Source of the DNA: Thiorhodospira sibirica ATCC 700588
Lineage (GTDB): Bacteria > Pseudomonadota > Gammaproteobacteria > Ectothiorhodospirales > Ectothiorhodospiraceae
Reading direction: 5' to 3'
Length of the DNA stretch: 64,000 bases
NCBI RefSeq assembly: GCF_000227725.2
Contig: NZ_MU255056.1
Coordinates: forward strand, 2,045,193 to 2,109,192
A model generated the notes under the pieces. The model was not told the origin of the DNA, did not search any database, and saw only the letters and a list, made by a program, of their open reading frames with translations. Numbering within the stretch: position 1 is the stretch's first letter; each line of letters begins with the position of its first letter. The position numbers and the translations under genes are program-made. Positions 28,598 through 39,105 of this stretch are shown here, piece by piece.

Positions 28598-29824
28598 TTA
28601 TGGCTCACCCATCACGCGAGCGGGGACAAAATCACGCGATGGGGTGGCCTGCGTGATCTCAAACAGATGGGCAAAGCCCCGGCGTAATTCGGCAAAGCTT
28701 GCGCGTAGTGCATCATCATATTGCATTTGCAAGCGCGCATGTAACTGGGCAAGCTCGGTCGTCAAGGCTGCGCTGATATCGGCCTCCAGGGCCTCGCGCC
28801 CAAAAAATTCCTGGGCCTCCAGGACGGCGGCATCCACTGCAACCCAGGTGCCAAGCCCGACGACCACACCCCCGACGGCGGCACAGGCCGGCGCCAGTGG
28901 CGCGGCAATGATGGTGCTACCACAGAGTAAAGCACCGCCGGTAGCCCCGGTTCCGGCACCCGCCATAGCGCTGCCAGCGGCTTTGACCCCGGCCTTGCCC
29001 GCCGCCCCGGCCAGCAAGCTGACCATGCCTTTACCGGCAACTCCGGCAGCCACCGCAGCGACACTCTGGCGGGCAATATCGTCGGTATTGAGATTCACAT
29101 ACGAGGCAATCTGCTGAGCCAGGCGATCCCCATCGCTTAAGACCGCCTGCATCGCCTGATCTGGTTCGCCCTCCTTATTGAGGCTGATCTGCTGGCTTTG
29201 CACTAAACGGGTGATCAAACGATCGGCGGCACGAAAGGTGTCTTGCACTTCTTCCAGCAACAGAGCCTCAGTTTCATGCCCCAACTGCGCCACTTGCTGC
29301 TGTAGCGCTGCCGGTTCGAGGACATGGCGGATCATCTGTTGGGCGATCAAGTCCGGCAAATCGCCAAAGGCCGCATGAAAAAAGCGCAGATACTCCCCGC
29401 GCAGCGAATAGTACCAATCCGCAAACTGCGGCACATAAGCGAGACTGTGCGCTAACAACTGCGCATGACGCGCCTCCAGCGTGGCCTCTAAACGCGCTTG
29501 AGCTTGTTGTTCACGCACGTCGATCAAGGCCAAAGTGCGCTCATACAGCGCGGGCATGGCCAACTCACGCGACATGGTGCGCTCGCCTTTGAGCGTGATC
29601 TGCAACATCTCCGACCACATCGTCGGCTGCTCCAGCGACTGCTCCAACTTCACGGAAGCCCACTGACTCGCCCCGCGAATCGCCGCAAATACAACCAGTA
29701 ATACCGCCGAGATCAACACCACAAAAAAGCTGATCCAGAAGATGCGCCGGACAAGGGATATTGACGGCCGGGCGGGTGAATGAAGGTGAGGTGTCGGCGT
29801 GTCCACAAAAAGAGCAAAAAACAA
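28598..29824 (-). CDS. Membrane protein of unknown function with Gly/Ala-rich hydrophobic core
   Basis: No family recognised. The 408-residue protein has one N-terminal membrane helix (about 28-50, FWISFFVVLISAVLLVVF), a long helical region rich in Gln, Glu and Leu, then a Gly/Ala-rich hydrophobic stretch at about 255-335 (VAAVAAGVAGKGMVSLLAGA and further glycine-zipper-like repeats), and a helical C-terminus. The layout is reminiscent of proteins that insert a glycine-zipper hairpin in membranes, but I infer no function. The start may lie further in, since the first 25 residues look unlike a protein N-terminus. It sits between the DUF4124 and DegS-like genes. Confidence 0.72.
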   Translation of the reverse strand: MFFALFVDTPTPHLHSPARPSISLVRRIFWISFFVVLISAVLLVVFAAIRGASQWASVKLEQSLEQPTMWSEMLQITLKGERTMSRELAMPALYERTLALIDVREQQAQARLEATLEARHAQLLAHSLAYVPQFADWYYSLRGEYLRFFHAAFGDLPDLIAQQMIRHVLEPAALQQQVAQLGHETEALLLEEVQDTFRAADRLITRLVQSQQISLNKEGEPDQAMQAVLSDGDRLAQQIASYVNLNTDDIARQSVAAVAAGVAGKGMVSLLAGAAGKAGVKAAGSAMAGAGTGATGGALLCGSTIIAAPLAPACAAVGGVVVGLGTWVAVDAAVLEAQEFFGREALEADISAALTTELAQLHARLQMQYDDALRASFAELRRGFAHLFEITQATPSRDFVPARVMGEP

Positions 29825-29851
29825 ATTGGTGTTGTTGTGTGAGTGCTGCTG

Positions 29852-31012
29852 TCAACGCCCCGGCGTGGGGCGTTGACCAACCTTGGCATGGGCCAGAAAC
29901 GGTTTACCGGCGCGTACCCCTTTGACAAACAAGGTTTCACCGGGTTGCCGGCGCGCAATAAAATTCAAGGCATCCTGGGCATCGTTGACCGGATCGCCGT
30001 CCATTTCGGTGATCACATCCCCCGGTTGAATGCCCGCCTTGGCCGCTGGGCTGCCGCGCAAGACACTGCCAATGAGTACCCCGCGTGGGCTGTTTAAGCC
30101 CAGCGATTCGGCACGCTGCGGGCTGATGTCTTGCACCTCAATCCCCAACCAGCCACGAATGACCTCGCCCTGTTCAAGAATCTGCGTCATCACATCACGC
30201 GCCAGATCTACCGGAATGGCAAAGCCTATGCCCTGCGAGCCGCCGGACCGGGTGAAAATGGCGGTATTGATGCCCACCAGTTCGCCGTAGGCATTGACCA
30301 GGGCGCCCCCGGAATTGCCCGGATTGATCGCTGCATCGGTTTGAATGAAATCCTCATAGGTATTGATGCCCAGCCGCGAGCGGCCGGTGGCACTGACAAT
30401 GCCCAGGGTGACGGTTTGACCCACGCCGTAGGGATTGCCGATGGCCAGCACCACATCCCCCACGCGCAGATTCGCTGAACCGCCGATAACAATGCTTTGC
30501 AGGGCCGGGATGGTGTCGCGAATCTGCAAAACGGCCAGATCGGTATCCGGATCGGTGCCAACCACGCGCAGATTGACGCTGCGGCCATCATTTAGGCGGG
30601 CCTCGATTTCATCGGCATCTTGTACGACATGATTATTGGTGAGCACATAGCCCTGCGGGCTGATGATCACGCCCGAGCCCAGATTGGTGCGCGGCGGTGG
30701 CTCTTGCGGGTTTTCAAGGGAAGGCACGCCGAAAAAGTGGCGGAAAAAGGGCTCATCCAGAAAAGGATGTACGCGCGCGGTTGCATTTTTGCGCGTGTGA
30801 ATATTCACCACCGCTGGCGCAGCTTTGGAGACCGCATCGGCATAAGACACCGGGCCTTGACTGCGCTCGGTCAAACCCACCCGGTCGCTTTGCCAGACCT
30901 CGACCACCTGGCGCGGGGTATACAGCAATTCAGGGAAAAACAGGGTAACCAGCATCGCAGCCGCGATGCCTACCGCTATGACTTGAATAAAGAAACGAGA
31001 CGCAGTGACCAT
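29852..31012 (-). CDS. degS: DegS/AlgW-like periplasmic serine protease with one PDZ domain
   Basis: A 386-residue HtrA-family protease anchored by an N-terminal helix (about 7-26). The triad is His128 in LTNNHVV, Asp158 in DTDLAVL and Ser234 in NPGNSGGAL. A single PDZ domain at about 275-370 (GWLGIEVQDISPQRAE) distinguishes DegS-type from DegP with two. DegS cleaves the anti-sigma factor RseA when misfolded outer-membrane proteins bind its PDZ domain, releasing sigma E. The rpoE-rseA genes are not in this window, so the role is by homology. Confidence 0.9.
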   Translation of the reverse strand: MVTASRFFIQVIAVGIAAAMLVTLFFPELLYTPRQVVEVWQSDRVGLTERSQGPVSYADAVSKAAPAVVNIHTRKNATARVHPFLDEPFFRHFFGVPSLENPQEPPPRTNLGSGVIISPQGYVLTNNHVVQDADEIEARLNDGRSVNLRVVGTDPDTDLAVLQIRDTIPALQSIVIGGSANLRVGDVVLAIGNPYGVGQTVTLGIVSATGRSRLGINTYEDFIQTDAAINPGNSGGALVNAYGELVGINTAIFTRSGGSQGIGFAIPVDLARDVMTQILEQGEVIRGWLGIEVQDISPQRAESLGLNSPRGVLIGSVLRGSPAAKAGIQPGDVITEMDGDPVNDAQDALNFIARRQPGETLFVKGVRAGKPFLAHAKVGQRPTPGR

Positions 31013-31134
31013 AAGATAAAGATACCATGATCAAGGTCGAGTTGCTGCTGTTTGTCGGCGAAAACCAGGCCCGCTGCCGGGATGCGCGGGCTGCCGTTCA
31101 ACTGCCACGACAGCCCGCCATATGGCCTGAGCGC

Positions 31135-32861
<1,727 letters not shown>

Positions 32862-33381
32862 ATGAACCCTATTCGCTTGTGTATCGGTCGTGTGTGGTTT
32901 GCGATACTGCTGGTCTTTTCGCTGCCGTTGCCACTTTTCGCCGCCCCTACCACGCCACCCCACCCCGCAACCCCCACTGCCGACACACCCGCGTTTAGCA
33001 CCCCTTCTGCCCACATCGAACACATCACCCAGGCGCTGCATGGCGCGGAGCCTTTAAGCCAAATCCGTTTATTATTACAGCGTGGCGAGGCCTGGCGGAC
33101 ATTGTGGATGCACCACAATGCCCATGCCGATTTCAGCCAGGCACGCGCCTTAGCCCACACGCTCAGTCCCGCTGAGCTGCTGCTGGAAATCACCGCCCTG
33201 CATGGCATGGCCGCCATTGAGCTGCTGATGCAACAGTCTGAACAGGCTCAGACACATCTACAGATGGCCTTGGCCCTGCTTCAGGCACCCTTGCCGCAAG
33301 ACCATCCTGCAGCCAGCGCCCTGGCGGTGAAGCTCATGACCCATCTGGGCAATGCCCTCGCCGCCCAGGCGCGCCATACTG
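32862..33381 (+). pseudogene. Exported helical-repeat protein truncated by an IS5-family element
   Basis: The remaining 173 or so residues show a signal peptide (VWFAILLVFSLPLPLFAAP), a Pro/Thr-rich linker and TPR-like helices such as AWRTLWMHHNAHADFSQARA and MAAIELLMQQSEQAQTHLQM. At 33382 the frame runs into the inverted repeat of the insertion sequence and stops after 6 foreign codons. No continuation is visible beyond the IS at 34273, so the 3' part was probably deleted. A kinase or cyclase sensor often carries such N-terminal repeats, but what followed here is unknown. Confidence 0.75.
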
Positions 33382-34272
33382 AGAGGCTGTTTGGAAATTA
33401 ATCGCGTAATGGCTTAACCTACGATTTTTTCTAGGAAGTGGCCCACATGCCCCAGAAATGCAGCAAGAAGATTCGCAAAAAAACGCTACCCGAGTCACCT
33501 CAGCGACGGCGCCTGGAAGGCGATCAAGCCGCTGTTGCCGGGCGCCCCGGTCGGGCGCCCTCGTAAGCTCAGCATGCGCCAAGTCATCAATGCGATCATC
33601 TATGTCCTGCAGACGGGCTGCCAGTGGCGTCAGCTGCCGCGCGACTTTCCTGCCTGGTCGGCAGTGTACTATGACTTCAATCGCTGGCGGCGCGATGGAA
33701 CCTGGCAGCGTCTTCATGACAGGCTACGCGCTCGGCTACGGCAACGCCACGGGCGTCACAAGCATCCAAGCGCCGGGTGTCTGGACAGCCAAAGCGTCAA
33801 GACCACGGCGATCCCTGGTGAGCGCGGCTATGACGCCGGCAAGAAGATCAAGGGCCGCAAACGCCATCTTCTGGTCGATACCCTGGGGCTGGTGCTGGCC
33901 GTCGTTGTCACCGCCGCCAGCGTGCAAGACCGTGATGGGGCGCGCCAACTCCTGTGCCATCTCCCCGGTCATTGCAAAAAGCTGCGCAAAATCTGGGTTG
34001 ACGGCGGCTACCGTGGACGCCTGGTTGACTGGGTTGCCCAGCGCTTTCGTTTCGTCTTGACGGGGGTCTTGCGTCCCAAGGAGCGCCGAGGGTTTGTTTT
34101 GTTGCCGCGACGCTGGGTTGTTGAGCGGACCTTTGGCTGGCTGAACCACTCACGCCGTCTGAGCAAGGACTACGAGCGCTTGATGTCGAGCAGCGAAGCC
34201 TGGATTTATCTCGCAATGAGTCGACTGATGGCTAACCGCTTGGCTTGAGGCGGTAGTTTCCAAACAGCTTCT
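33382..34272 (+). mobile_element. IS5-family insertion sequence, 891 bp
   Basis: Terminal inverted repeats are AGAGGCTGTTTGGAAA on the left (33382-33397) and AGAAGCTGTTTGGAAA (reverse complement of the right end, 34257-34272), matching at 15 of 16 positions. No exact target duplication flanks them (TGA before, TAA after, if the ends are trimmed by one base), which suggests an adjacent deletion after insertion. Confidence 0.88.
33447..34248 (+). CDS. IS5-family DDE transposase, with a frameshift at an A7 tract
   Basis: The core frame encodes catalytic Asp in GCLDSQSVKTT, Asp in IWVDGGYRG and Glu in VVERTFGWLNHSRRL, with the DUF4096-like N-terminal part KRYPSHLSDGAWKAIKPLLP. The start ATG at 33447 opens MPQKCSKKIRKK in another frame. 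The two join if one base is skipped in the A7 at 33477-33483. In the core frame alone no usual start exists before about 33535 (CTG/TTG/ATG candidates lie inside conserved sequence). Programmed slippage at A-runs is known in IS transposases, but a mutation or sequencing error would look the same. Confidence 0.82.
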
Positions 34273-34450
34273 AAGACCCCGGAGAGCCGCAATCCTTAAT
34301 TCAGACCTCAGCAATTCCCGCTTACCACTTAACCCAATGAATACAAAATATATTTTCTCGATTTTTTCGTAATTTTTAGAATTTGATGTCTTTAAAATCA
34401 GTAATTTAATTCAGCCAAGACCGAGAATCGCTGTCCAGATCTGACGTTAT

Positions 34451-36472
34451 TTAAGCTGCTTTGTCGGTGTCCTTGGCTGGCGGGGTGGCTGGGGGAAAGA
34501 TCAGGCCCGTAGGGTGTTGTTTGAGCTGTTGTCCGTAGGCCCATAGCAGGCGGCTGAGTTTGCCCACGCGCACTCCGCGTGCTTTAAGGGCGACATAAAA
34601 GGCCAGGGCGAAGCTGACCCAGAGGTTGACCGCGCCAATTAGCAGCACAAAGACAAAATATTGCAAAAACTCAACAGCACCGGGGGTGTAGACCGATACC
34701 ACATAGCCTAGATTGGCCGATGAAAAGGCAATGTGACGAATATCCAGCGGCAGGCCGAGCCACAGCCCCAGCAGGCCAGTGGTGCCCAGCAAGACACCGA
34801 ACAAAAAATTACCCGCCAAGGCGCCGTAATTATCCTTAAGATAGTCGGCCATGCCGTGACGCAGGCGCTTGGGGAGGATTTTTTTAAGGTGCGGATTTGC
34901 GCGCAGCCGTTCAGCGAGATTGAGATACGCACAGCGATTATCAAAAAAGCCGGCAATCAGTCCCGCCACAAACAGCCAGACCCCGGCAATCGCAGCATGA
35001 AACAGCGCAAGCCCTGCCAAGGGCGTGAGTTCATGCAGGTGATAACTGACCGCATCCGCGCTCAGGATGCCTTCCCCAAACACAGACAGATAGGCCCAGC
35101 CAACCAGAAAGGCCACCGGCAGGGCCAGCAATACATTTCCCAACACAGCGGCAAACTGCGAACGCCCGACCTGAATCAGCAACTGCGCCAGCTTGGCCTC
35201 ATTGGCCGTGCCTTTTTCACTGGCTTCAATCGCGGCAGCAAAGTGGGCGGCTGTCATGGCGGGTTGTTTGGTGGCCACGGTGCAATGCAGGATATGTATG
35301 AGCACAAAGCCCAGGCCATAGTTAAGACTGACCCACAGGGTTTCCATGCCGATGCTCAAGCCAAGCCCCATGATGTAGATTTTGATGAGGGCCATGAAGG
35401 CGATGATGAAACCGGCCCCGGCGGCCGCGCCAAACATCTGCGCATATTCGCGCCGGGTGCTGGTGATGTAATGTTCCCCGGTCTGGCTGGCTTGTTCGGT
35501 AACGCTGCGCGACAGCAAGGTGAGGTTGTCCTGCCATAAGGCCGACAGGCTGTGGCGTTGCGTATTTTGTTTTAATAACGCCTTAAACAGGGCAACGGCG
35601 CGACTGCGCTGGCGATGGATGTCGCCGGGTTCCAGAATGTCCAGCAGCTGATAAATGCGCTGCAGGGTTTGATCCAGACGGTGTAAAAGATGTGTCAAGG
35701 AAAGGCTGCTGCCCTTATCCACCGCCACGGCCCGCCGCCGAAAGCGGGCAATCTGTTCACGGCATTGATCAAGCAAAACCCGGGCGTGTTTATCGTCATA
35801 AAATTCCTCCTGCGGGTTTCGCATCCAGGCCGCATACTGCCGGGCAAAGGCCGATAATTCACGCTGCTGCGCCACAAAGGGAGAGTCGCGCTCGGCAATG
35901 CTGGGGTCAAGCCGCAATAGTTCCGGCTCAAGCTCTTCAGCGGCGACCCACAGCGAGAGCATCTCGGTGGCATATAACAACTCATCTAACGCCTTGTAGC
36001 GCAGTGGCTGCTCTGCGCCTGCAAACAGCCCCAGGGCTGTCAATAAGCGCAACCAGGCATCGTCAGGCAAGGCATTGACCCAGAGCGGGTCGTGCGGATG
36101 ACGAAAGATGATCGACAGCGCATCCTTGAGCTGCTGACGGTCCCACGGTCTGGGATTGATACGCTCATACAGCCGGTGCGCAAATTCTCTAAAAAATCCA
36201 TGCCGCGAAAACAATCCCGTGTCAGTGTACACGGTCAAATGACGTGCCTTGAGCAGCCCCTCGCGCAAGCGCTGCGCCAAAGCCTCACGCAGCTCGGGGC
36301 GTTCATCCAGGGCCACCATCAAGGCTTCAATCTTTTGAATCACCGGAGCAATCTGGGTGGGCTTGTGCGGCCTGAGCCAGTCGATGAACTGGCGCAGAAT
36401 CTCTACCGCATCCAGGGTGTCATCGTGTGCAAAGGTCGCTAAAACAGCGGGTAAATCAGCAGAATGATTCAT
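34451..36472 (-). CDS. gcr: Gcr-family membrane protein annotated as site-specific recombinase
   Basis: A 673-residue protein matching the family (Pfam SpecificRecomb type) known from Neisseria Gcr. The N-terminal 330 residues are soluble and helical, including HLTVYTDTGLFSRHGFF. The C-terminal half has multiple hydrophobic segments, such as AGAGFIIAFMALIKIYIMGL and NFLFGVLLGTTGLLGLWLGL. Despite the family name there is no recombinase catalytic motif, and the membrane topology makes direct DNA recombination doubtful. The gene stands alone between an IS5 element and a diguanylate cyclase. Confidence 0.8.
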   Translation of the reverse strand: MNHSADLPAVLATFAHDDTLDAVEILRQFIDWLRPHKPTQIAPVIQKIEALMVALDERPELREALAQRLREGLLKARHLTVYTDTGLFSRHGFFREFAHRLYERINPRPWDRQQLKDALSIIFRHPHDPLWVNALPDDAWLRLLTALGLFAGAEQPLRYKALDELLYATEMLSLWVAAEELEPELLRLDPSIAERDSPFVAQQRELSAFARQYAAWMRNPQEEFYDDKHARVLLDQCREQIARFRRRAVAVDKGSSLSLTHLLHRLDQTLQRIYQLLDILEPGDIHRQRSRAVALFKALLKQNTQRHSLSALWQDNLTLLSRSVTEQASQTGEHYITSTRREYAQMFGAAAGAGFIIAFMALIKIYIMGLGLSIGMETLWVSLNYGLGFVLIHILHCTVATKQPAMTAAHFAAAIEASEKGTANEAKLAQLLIQVGRSQFAAVLGNVLLALPVAFLVGWAYLSVFGEGILSADAVSYHLHELTPLAGLALFHAAIAGVWLFVAGLIAGFFDNRCAYLNLAERLRANPHLKKILPKRLRHGMADYLKDNYGALAGNFLFGVLLGTTGLLGLWLGLPLDIRHIAFSSANLGYVVSVYTPGAVEFLQYFVFVLLIGAVNLWVSFALAFYVALKARGVRVGKLSRLLWAYGQQLKQHPTGLIFPPATPPAKDTDKAA

Positions 36473-36616
36473 TGATCGATCGGTTCTCTCTGGATTTTTG
36501 CTTGAGCCATAAACGTCAGCGCCTTGCTGTTCGTCCTAATGCGCGAAGAGCGCCCCAAACACGCCAGCATGAAGCAGTATGTTTATGGTACTTGGAAATC
36601 ATCAAGCAAACACACC

Positions 36617-37618
36617 TCAGAGCAGCGTCACGCGATTGCGTCCGCTTTGTTTGGATTGGTACAGCGCGCGATCAGCGCGGGCGATGATGGCGTCTGCGGT
36701 GTCATCTGGGATATAGAGGGTGACACCAAAGCTGGCGGTGGCGTGCTTGATCTCACCGAAGCGGTGATTGGCGATTTTCTGCCGCAAGTCCTCAGCTAAC
36801 CGGCGGGCGTTATCGGCATCGGTGTCCTGACACAACAAGATGAATTCTTCGCCACCCCAGCGACCGAAGATATCCGATTGACGTATCCGTTGGGCAACGA
36901 GATTGGTAAATTCTTGCAGCACGCGATCACCCGTCAGATGACCAAAACCATCATTGACACGCTTAAAGTGATCAATATCAAACAAAATCAGCGCGAAGCG
37001 GGATTGATACCGTGCAGCGCGATGCAATTCATGCTCAAGCACCTCATCGATTTTTGAACGGTTGGCGATGCCGGTCAATTTGTCGGTAGTAGCCAGATAG
37101 GTAATCTTTTGCATCGCCGTCTGCAGTTCCTGGGTGCGTTGTTCGACCAGTCGTTGCAATACCTGATTGCGCGCTTCAAGTTCCTTGATGGGGTAGGATT
37201 CGTCGGCGCCATGGGCGGTCGATGGAAAGGACAGGTGCACATATTCAATCAGCCAGCGTGTGCCGTGTTTGGCAAAAACCAGTGAAATACGCAGATGATT
37301 GAGCGTAAGCGCCTGGTCTGCGATGGTTGTGCGCAAGCTCAGCGCGCAGGTAACGATACCGACAGATGCGGAGATAACCGCAATATGAGATGCGCGGATT
37401 TGGTACTCGATCGGGTTGGGTGCCTGCTCGAAATCCCGGGCATAGATGCGGCGAAAATCATCTTCTTTACATGCAAACTCATCTAATCCCGTCCCCACCC
37501 CCTGCACGGATGGGCTGAGAAAAGAACACGCCCGCACGTGGTCGCGTTGCAAGAAATGGGTATCGAAATACTCAGCGGTCGTCTCCCATAATTGCTGTTC
37601 AATGGTTTTGTCGGTCAT
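36617..37618 (-). CDS. GGDEF diguanylate cyclase with SnoaL/NTF2-like N-terminal domain
   Basis: A 333-residue soluble protein. The first 145 residues look like an NTF2/SnoaL-like fold (WETTAEYFDTHFLQ, then beta-rich sequence), sometimes used for small-molecule sensing. A coiled coil at about 148-175 links to the GGDEF domain. The active site is WGGEEFILL and an inhibitory I-site RQSD lies five residues before it, so the enzyme should make c-di-GMP and be product-inhibited. No EAL domain. Stands alone between gcr and nuoN. Confidence 0.9.
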   Translation of the reverse strand: MTDKTIEQQLWETTAEYFDTHFLQRDHVRACSFLSPSVQGVGTGLDEFACKEDDFRRIYARDFEQAPNPIEYQIRASHIAVISASVGIVTCALSLRTTIADQALTLNHLRISLVFAKHGTRWLIEYVHLSFPSTAHGADESYPIKELEARNQVLQRLVEQRTQELQTAMQKITYLATTDKLTGIANRSKIDEVLEHELHRAARYQSRFALILFDIDHFKRVNDGFGHLTGDRVLQEFTNLVAQRIRQSDIFGRWGGEEFILLCQDTDADNARRLAEDLRQKIANHRFGEIKHATASFGVTLYIPDDTADAIIARADRALYQSKQSGRNRVTLL

Positions 37619-37704
37619 CAGAGTGGCACGTTCCTTAGTTCCAGTTCATCCGCCTTGAGTAACTGATACATGAGCGCTGCCAAGTGCCTCCCTGATGTAT
37701 CGAG

Positions 37705-39105
37705 TTAAATATTTAGCCAGCTCATGACAAAACCTGGGAGGAGCATGACGCAGATCAGGGCCGTCAGGCTGAGTGCGGCGGCGAGCTGCTGTGTGGGGTA
37801 GGCACGGCGCAAGGGGGGGGCTTGCGGGTCGTGCGGGTGCATAAACAGGTATTGAATGACGCGCAGGTAAAAATACAGCCCCAGGTAGCTTAGGCCCAGG
37901 CCAAGGACGGCGTACAACACCCAGCCTTGGGCGATGAGTTGCTGGAAGATGTAAAACTTGGCCACAAAGCCGGGCAGTGGCGGTAATCCGGCGAGCGAGA
38001 GCATGGCTACGCCGATGAGTACCGCCGCCCAGGGGCGTTGATAAAACAGCCCCTGCAGGGCGTCCAGGCGGTCAAGCAGCGGGCCGTCTTTACGTTGCGG
38101 CAGGCAGGCAAAGGCGAGCACGGTGGCAATGCCATAGACCAGCAGGTAAAAGGCGATGACCCCGTACCACTGTTCTCCGACGGCCAGTAAGACCAGTAGC
38201 AGATAGCCGGCATGGGCGATGGAGGAATAGGCAATGATGCGCTTGAAACTGGTCTGACGCATGGCGGTGAGGTTGCCCCAGGCCATGGATAACAGCGCCA
38301 GCAGCACGATCAGCGACACCCACTGGCCAGGCAGGGCGTATTGGTCAAACAGGCGCACGATGAAGAAAAACAGCGCGGCCTTGATCACGGTGGCCATGTA
38401 AGCCGTGAGCGGGGCGCTGGCCGCTTCATAGGCATCCGGTGCCCAGGTGTGAAAAGGAACCAGGGCGGCCTTGAGCAACAGGCCGAGCAAGACCAGCAGT
38501 GCCGCCGTCTGGGCGGGCAGGCTGTCCATGTTTAGCGCCTGTGTAAAGGCGCTTAATGAGAGGCTGCCGGTGGTGCCCAACAGCCAGGCAATGCCCAGCA
38601 GCAGGCTGGCGGTGCCGACACTGCCCAAAATCAGATATTTCAGCGCGGCTTGGGCACGATGCACATGGGTTGAGCCGTAGACAATCAGGGCATACAGCGG
38701 CAATGACATCAGTTCCAGGCTGATAAACAGCATGATCAGGCTGTCTGCCGATAGCAGCAGGCTGGCACCGTATAAAGACGACAGTAATAAAGCGGCCAGG
38801 CGATAATCCAGCCCCTGCCCGCGCAGACTGAGAATCACGGGCAGGCTGAGCCCCAGCAGGATCGCTTTGGCGATGAGGGCCGCTGGATCAACGCTAAATT
38901 CCCCGGCAAAGGGGGTGGCGCTATAGCCTTGCAGCGCCAGCCACAGGCTCACCCCCAAAGCCAGACCGACCGTGCCCAGGGTCAACAGCAGCGGCTCACG
39001 GCGCTGCCGGGTGAGCATTTCCAGAATCAATAACAGCAACAGACCGGCCAGCAGGATATGTTCTACCAACATGCCGGTGAGCATGGGATGGAGCTGCGTC
39101 ATCAC
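37705..39105 (-). CDS. nuoN: NADH-quinone oxidoreductase subunit N
   Basis: Proton-pumping antiporter-like subunit of respiratory complex I. The 466-residue protein has about 14 membrane segments. The conserved Lys/His-bearing helices are seen in LLKAALVPFHTWAPDAYEAA and SFKRIIAYSSIAHAGY. Its start overlaps the nuoM stop by 4 bases (ATGA). It ends the gene pair; nothing of complex I follows. Confidence 0.96.
   Translation of the reverse strand: MMTQLHPMLTGMLVEHILLAGLLLLLILEMLTRQRREPLLLTLGTVGLALGVSLWLALQGYSATPFAGEFSVDPAALIAKAILLGLSLPVILSLRGQGLDYRLAALLLSSLYGASLLLSADSLIMLFISLELMSLPLYALIVYGSTHVHRAQAALKYLILGSVGTASLLLGIAWLLGTTGSLSLSAFTQALNMDSLPAQTAALLVLLGLLLKAALVPFHTWAPDAYEAASAPLTAYMATVIKAALFFFIVRLFDQYALPGQWVSLIVLLALLSMAWGNLTAMRQTSFKRIIAYSSIAHAGYLLLVLLAVGEQWYGVIAFYLLVYGIATVLAFACLPQRKDGPLLDRLDALQGLFYQRPWAAVLIGVAMLSLAGLPPLPGFVAKFYIFQQLIAQGWVLYAVLGLGLSYLGLYFYLRVIQYLFMHPHDPQAPPLRRAYPTQQLAAALSLTALICVMLLPGFVMSWLNI

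Noticed and set aside
34451-36472. Tyrosine or serine recombinase linked to a mobile element
   Set aside because: The protein has many membrane segments and no recombinase catalytic signature; the name is historical for the Gcr family.
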